This document shows, piece by piece, positions 58,852 to 64,000 of a stretch of DNA of 64,000 nucleotides. Origin of the DNA: Ctenosaura bakeri (taxonomy: Eukaryota > Chordata > Lepidosauria > Squamata > Iguanidae); contig CAOLHI010000355.1 of assembly GCA_948474755.1 (NCBI GenBank), positions 248,001-312,000 of the forward strand, given 5' to 3'. The translations under genes and the position numbers were made by a program. How positions within the stretch are numbered: position 1 is the stretch's first letter; every line of letters begins with the position of its first letter. A model generated the notes under the pieces. It saw only the letters and a list, made by a program, of their open reading frames with translations, had not been told where the DNA came from and did not search any database.

Positions 58852-60362
58852 AAAACATTATCTGTGCTAGCGAGCTATCCGGAACTGGATATGATTACAT
58901 CTTAAAGCAGCAATGACCCTCTCCCATTTTACCAGGGCCCAAAGGAGACCAGCCCAGAGTGTAATCCATACCCTCCAACATTTCACAGATGAAAGCTGAG
59001 GTACATGTGGCCAAATAACATCTAGATGGCAAAAATTATTAATGAGTAAGAACACATAAGCTAGGAGGGACTGCAGCAGTTTTGCCTTTGCTTGAGGCTA
59101 CTGAGAAAGGCAAGATTCTATTCAGAGTTAATTGAGTTCAAGCTTTTGCACTTTGAACTCGATTTGCAGCAACGGAAGTAAGCTGAGAACAAAAGAGGAA
59201 TGTGGAAGGAGGAGAGAAAAATACAGTCCCAATTAATCCTCTGTTTTCCCATGTTTTCATCTGCTTTTAGTATGTCTCAGTTTCTCACTGTGTAGTTCAA
59301 TGTGCAAAAGTTGTTTGCACTCAGCTCAGAAGGAGCAAAGAGTAGCAGGGGAAGCAGAATCTTGCCCTTTCTTGTAGACTCAGGAAAACAAACTGTTGTG
59401 GCCTCTATTAATTAGAAGGAGTATACTAGGAGCTAGGAGAGGCTGAAATAATTTGTTTTGCCATTTTGCCCGCACTTTGGTGTTGCTTGGCCACATGTGC
59501 TCTGGTTTTCATCTGTGAAATGCTGGAGGACATAAGACTGTCCCTACAACTGTGCAAGGAAAAATTAAATTTTACATCACATCACGCCTGTTGATATTTA
59601 TAGAAAGTCTAGAGAGCTTTCTGGAATTAGATGTGATTAGGCCTTGAAACAGGAGCATGGGGCCCACATGGGTGGTGGAGGAAGAGGATACATTCCACTG
59701 CGGCCCAGGTTAAAGTCATTTTTACTATGAGAGGAAAATGTGGATAAAATCTATAACATGCCTATGAACAGGGCTGGTAGTACCATTTGTCTAACTAGAC
59801 AGCCGCGTAGGGCATAGATTTCAGAGGGGTGCAGTACTGACCTTTGAGAGGCACAAAATTTGCAAAGAAAAAGACATGCAAAGTAATATTTTGATGTGCC
59901 TGAAACTGAAACTTTTAAGAGACTTAAATTCCAACATTACATGTCACAAGATCAGTCAAAACGATTTGTGTGCTAAAATATTTTCTTTTGTATTTGAAAA
60001 AGATAATCAAAGATGGTTGTGTTACTTTTTCTTGGAATTTAAAATAAAGGCAGCTTTTTCAGATTTTGTCCCTTTTTTGCTACAAAACATCTGCTTTTGC
60101 AAATCAAAATTAGCAGTGGATGCATGTACGCATGCAAGTAAGTAGTTAGCCTTGCCTAGGCACAAAGTAGCCTGGCGCTGGCACTGTCAGTTAATACTTA
60201 TGGAAATTGTAGCGAGCTACATGAGACTAGCTCTGATTAAGCTCTAAAGTAAGGGCAGGGGAATGGTAGTACAGTCCAGAGGAGGTCAGTCCAGAATGCA
60301 GTCTCTATAACTATGTGGGAGGAAATTGAGATAAACTTTATATAATGCCTCAAGACATTTAT
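58852..60362 (+). repeat. Three diverged direct repeats
   Basis: Related 50-100 bp segments begin near 58856, 59598 and 60200: gagctatccggaactggata, gagctttctggaattagatg and gagctacatgagactagctc, each followed by tgatta..., then cttaaagcag / cttgaaacag / tctaaagtaa. The foldback element lies between the first and second. Confidence 0.4.
58971..59531. mobile_element. Foldback repeat of about 560 bp with long diverged inverted arms
   Basis: The left edge ccctccaacatttcacagat (58971) with acatgtggccaa is answered at the right edge by ttggccacatgtgctctggt and atctgtgaaatgctggagga (to 59531). Inner arms also pair: aaaggcaagattct (59115) with agaatcttgcccttt (59358), and cttttgcactttgaact (59144) with agttcaatgtgcaaaag. 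The centre is cagtcccaattaatcctctg. No coding capacity, no family name known to me. Partial relatives lie at 52032-52240 and 60605-60955. Confidence 0.6.
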
Positions 60363-60604
60363 GGAAACTCATTTGCTTTAATCTGTGTATCTTCTGGTTG
60401 TGTGAGATTTGCTAGGGCCAATCAGAATCAAAATTAGATCAATATCAAGCATCATTTTCAACTGCTGGGCTTCAGCCTCAAGTCCTTCTCTGCAACAAAG
60501 AGAGTGCATTTAAACTAGGACTGTGTAGGACTAAGAAACAGGACATTTGGTTTCCATGTATTTGATACGGTGCATCATATCAAGAACTACAAGCTCGTAA
60601 CCTC

Positions 60605-60955
60605 TAACTGTCCTGATTTGGTAGGGACAATCCCAGTTAATCCTCTGTTGTCCCACTTTGCAGCTGCTTTTAAAATATCTCAATTTCTCTCTCTCCCTCT
60701 CCTACTTTCCCTCTTCATCCTCAGTTTACTTCAGTTTCTGCAAAGAGTTCAAAATGCAAAAGTAGTTTGCATTCAATAAACTGGGCAGAAGAGGAGGGGG
60801 CAGAATCTTGCCTTTCCCTTTAGGTTCTGGCACACGCAAATTGTTGTATCCTATTATAGCCTGTGTGTTCTTCCACATTAATAACGTTCATTGTCTTGAC
60901 CACACCCTGATGTTGCTTGGCCACTTGTGTCCCAGATTTTTGTTTCAGGGATAAA
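60605..60955 (+). repeat. Partial copy (right half) of the foldback repeat
   Basis: Has caatcccagttaatcctctg, agttcaaaatgcaaaagtag, ggcagaatcttgcctttcc and gatgttgcttggccacttgt in the same order as 59230-59531. Confidence 0.55.
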
Positions 60956-61030
60956 GAACTGTTTGAGAAAAGGGCCTCTGTGTTATGGGTTTGTGTAAGG
61001 CCTTGTAAAAATTATGTTTGGACCCCAAGC

Positions 61031-61166
61031 AAGGATGGGGAATGTGTGGCCTTCCAGATGTTCTTGGACAGCAATTCTAATCACCCCTCACTCTTGGCTA
61101 TGCAGGCTAAGGCTGATGGGGACTGCTGCTTATCAACATCTGAAGGACCACATGTTCACCACTGTT
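61031..61166. repeat. Palindromic MITE-like repeat (cagatgttgttggact family)
   Basis: Left arm gtggccttccagatgttctt, centre ggctatgcaggctaaggctg, right arm atcaacatctgaaggaccac. The best-kept hairpin of this family in the window. Confidence 0.65.
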
Positions 61167-61234
61167 ACCCTGATCTCTGGGAGTCCTGGGAGGGGCGCCC
61201 AAATAACCAAACAACAACAACAACGACTTGGGAA

Positions 61235-62150
61235 AAATTAGCTGGAGCACTCACTAAAGCTAGCGAGAGGCAGGGTAACTTAACAGGATCTTGCAACCCA
61301 GCATCTACAGGGTCAGGTCAGTCAAGCAGTCAGATGGTTTAAAGTAGAAAAAATGATGTTTTATTAAATACAGGCAAATATTAAAGACACCACAGTCACA
61401 CAGCTAACTAAAGAATCGGAAATGGGGATTTTTAGAGGGAAGTGGGTGATACGACACCTGTCTCGTAGTCCTGTAGTTTGAGAGTGATGTTGGGGTGCAG
61501 GGAAGAAGCTCAGCGCGGTTCGCTGAGGGGAGCTCGACGAACGAAGAGTCAGCAAGGCGGGATGGAAGTCCAGAGTGATCCGGGGTTGAGCGGGCTCAGT
61601 TACCGGAACTGAGGGGAAGGCTCACCAGGCAAAGTGGCAGCAAGGCGGTCTGGAACTCGGGAGCGATCCGAGGAAGGTCTCGGAATCGGGGGGGTTTATA
61701 GAGTGAATTGTGACTGCAGGTCATACCTTACTCGGTGAGAACAATGCGATTTAGGAGCGAGACAAAGCTTTGGAAAGGTCAGAGTTTAGCATGATTGGCT
61801 TAGAGCCGAATTAACAATAGTGTAGCCAGTATGCAAATGCGGAACGCTTAGTACAGCTTTGTGAGGCTACCTGCTCGGGGCCGGGAGCTTTTGTTAGTAT
61901 CGTACATAAGCAATGAGGTGTTTGCCGGAGAGGTCCCTGAAGCGACGAACCGGCTCTGTCTGGCCTGCTTGGGTGGAGAATGGAATGTCCAGCAGTTATC
62001 AGTAGCGCCAGTTTACATGTTTGTCCAGAGGCCTCGCAAACACATGGAGCGGGGTGGCAGAGGAAAGCCGAATGGTTTGATATCAAAACAATATCAAGTG
62101 CTATCTCTGGGTAGACCTGAACCGCAGTAACACCACCACCACCCCTTAAA
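61235..62150 (-). mobile_element. Solo LTR candidate, minus orientation
   Basis: On the minus strand, a U3-like part (62150-61800) is followed by a GCCAAT box (about 61800), a TATAAA box (61701-61696), a long GC-richer leader, then AATAAA (61366-61361) and a U5-like end with gatcctgttaagttaccctg. The order and the CCAAT/TATA/AATAAA spacing are those of an LTR. The U5-like end is shared with 63350-64000. No gag/pol/env sequence is adjacent. Class (ERV or Gypsy) cannot be decided by eye. Confidence 0.55.
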
Positions 62151-63345
62151 GTCTTTGTTAGAGCCTTGATGAGTCTGGAATGGAATGCTGACAGGAGCAT
62201 TTTTTCACACACGTATATATAAAACACATAGAAACTAAACTAAAAGTCTTTCTGTATAGGTTATTCCCTTGATTGAAGGCAAGCCCTACCCCTTTTAATT
62301 ACTGCACAGACTTTTCTGCTGAATTAAAATCAGATTCCGTAGACCAAGCTAGCTTATGGGTCTCAGGGCTGGCTATCTGGCCCATAGAGCTGTCTATCAA
62401 TTTCTTAACACAGCTCTGTGCACACATGCACACAAAGAGAAAGCTTTTTCCGCCTGAGACAGCTACCTCATTCTGCTTAACGGTAAGCTCAAACTTGCTG
62501 TAGTGATATTAATACCACCAGTTCACCATGGATCAAAGCAGAAAGTGAGCCACACAGACTATGCATTTCTTGCAGATGTCACAAACTGAAGGAGCTTTGA
62601 CAATTGAGACTCTCCCCTTTCCTCCACATTATTCATGGGGTAAGTTCATACCTTGGTTAATTGGTAGCAAATGTTTTGTCACCAAAGCCACAGTCCTCCC
62701 CCATGTGCAGTTGTTCTTGTCAAGCAATCTTGAGTCAAACCAATGTGAAATATCTGGGCCAAGGCCTTTTTCCCCTGCACAGGAGGTGACAAAAATTGTG
62801 CAAGTATTTTAAATAATTAACTACATCTATTTTTGAGACCTTTGTCTTAGAAACAGATTTATGGCTAACCTCAATGTTTCCATAGAAATATTCCTGTAAT
62901 CAAACTACTTCTGGGATATCAGCAGGATAGCATTCAACCTGCCAGAGCTAAATTTCCTTTTCCTTCTTGACATAAATCAGAATTGATCTTAACCAGTTGT
63001 TGCAACATGAAACCAATGTGACTGAGAGTCAGGCTCTTAATGATGATAACAGCATTATACTTTTGTCCAGAGACTGTGAAAACTAGTTGTTCGAACTACA
63101 GTTTCCAGAATTGCTGAGCTGGCACGACCATAGCTGGAGGATTCCGGGAGCTGAACAAGTAACATTTCTGAACTCTTATTTTACCATGTGCAATGGCTGC
63201 TGCCAGTTTCCATGTTAGTGGCAGGGGGTGGGGTGCTGAATCGGCTCCAAATTTTATGTGTGTCTATGTGCCATCAAGTTGCCTGTATTACTCCAAAACA
63301 TGGGTGACTCAGGGGTCCACCTGTGATGCCAGTGCCTCTGTGAAA
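62151..63345. other. Intergenic DNA with small repeat scraps
   Basis: About 63085-63150 is a short palindrome (gaactacagtttccagaatt ... attccgggagctgaac), possibly a MITE relic. About 63256-63312 (tgtgccatcaagttgcctgt) is a Sauria/Bov-B tail fragment in minus orientation. Otherwise nothing. Confidence 0.35.
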
Positions 63346-63349
63346 TGAT

Positions 63350-64000
63350 GGGGAATATTAGCTCAAAGAGGAAACCTGTGAGAGGAGGGTAACCTTACAG
63401 GATCTCCCAGGACTAGCATAGGGAAAAACTAGCTGAAGATTTAAAGGTAAGCTTATTTGATTTATTGGGGGAATTGCACTCTCACACACAAGATCCAAGC
63501 AGTCACACATAGCTAACTGAAGGAAAAGGGAAGAAAGTTTTGGATAGCGAGAATTCAGGGCAAAGTTTATTTGTCAACCTAGTAAAGAAGTGAAGAGCGA
63601 TATGTCTTAGACTAGAAATCCAAGGACAGTACACAATTGGGAACTGGAGTGGCAGAGTGATGATGAGTAACCAGTGTACTGTGCATTGGCTAGCCCAAAA
63701 CTTGGGTTTAAATACTCTTTTTCTATCTGGAGGGGGAAGCTGTTAATGACTCTCTGGCAGAGTAAACAATAGAGTTCACAGAGAGGAGAATAGGGTTCGA
63801 AATTAGCTAATGGTCTTAGCAATAGGAGACAAAGGGTCAATGGTAGCCTTAACAGCTCTGTGATTGCTGGACAGGTATGAGAGGAAAGGGGATGTTTGTT
63901 GGTCCAAGGAAGAGGGACTAAGACAATCAGCCATTCTGTAGGAACATTGCAGATGCTATTGTCTTTAAAAGTTGAGTTGTTGAAGGCTAACTGTAAGCTC
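63350..64000 (-). mobile_element. Second LTR candidate of a related family, cut by the window end
   Basis: The minus strand carries tatttaaaccc (about 63710), then gttagctatgtgtgactgct, an AATAAATCAAATAA poly(A) region (63464-63451) and gatcctgtaaggttaccctc. The last parts match the U5-like end of the 61.2 kb copy (gttagctgtgtgactg, gatcctgttaagttaccctg). The U3 side runs off the window. Confidence 0.5.

Noticed and set aside
46600..64000. NINJ2 or another neighbour expected upstream of WNK1
   Set aside because: No matching exon or membrane-protein ORF recognised; the neighbour probably lies beyond the window.
61235..64000. One full endogenous retrovirus with two LTRs
   Set aside because: No gag, pol or env signature in between, and the two LTR-like blocks differ in their U3 parts.

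Overview
This is vertebrate nuclear DNA, most likely from a squamate reptile. Two kinds of evidence point there. First, the one host coding exon I can identify is exon 1 of the kinase gene WNK1. Second, the interspersed repeats form a squamate-type set: tRNA-headed Sauria-type SINEs, 5S-rRNA-headed SINEs with the same 3' tail, a Bov-B (RTE) LINE piece whose family supplies that tail, CR1, L2 and L1-like LINEs, hAT and Tigger-like DNA transposons, and a DIRS-type gag relic. Having both tRNA- and 5S-headed SINEs suggests an iguanian (Anolis-like) lizard, but that is inference.

Layout. WNK1 is on the minus strand. Its start codon is at 45038 and the exon 1 splice donor is at 44236/44235. Positions 1-44235 are therefore read as the 5' part of WNK1 intron 1; I saw no exon 2. 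A CpG-rich 5'UTR/promoter covers about 45.04-46.26 kb, with ZNF143-like and YY1-like sites at its outer edge. It is bordered upstream by a 200-bp G-rich minisatellite (46.34-46.54 kb). Positions 46.6-64 kb are upstream intergenic DNA with no recognisable host gene and a dense, layered collection of transposon copies.

Intron 1, from left to right: a broken DIRS gag (1-2.35 kb); an L2 scrap (4.5 kb); two L1-like 3' ends nested one in the other, each with its own target-site duplication (6.1-7.6 kb); Tigger-like MITEs (9.6 and 10.2 kb); an LTR-like block with two perfect DR3 nuclear-receptor motifs (11.1-11.75 kb); SINEs (12.2, 14.4 kb); a truncated CR1 (15.9-17.6 kb); a MITE carrying a SINE (18 kb); a repeat-poor stretch (18.4-30 kb); a MITE with 18-bp terminal repeats (30.0 kb); Bov-B (30.6 kb); a decayed hAT with most of its transposase (31.5-34.8 kb); and another mostly unique stretch up to exon 1.

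Main points of interest: a one-base frameshift in the WNK1 first exon that looks like an assembly error; a family of elements sharing the terminus GGCCATTTCC(A/G)CAC, including a 184-bp perfect hairpin; nested insertions that give relative ages; an L2 insertion splitting a SINE with a 5-bp duplication; a foldback repeat family upstream of the gene; and the DR3 pair. No operon-like, CRISPR-like or otherwise clearly new molecular system is present. The novelty lies in transposon structure and in possible regulatory input to WNK1.
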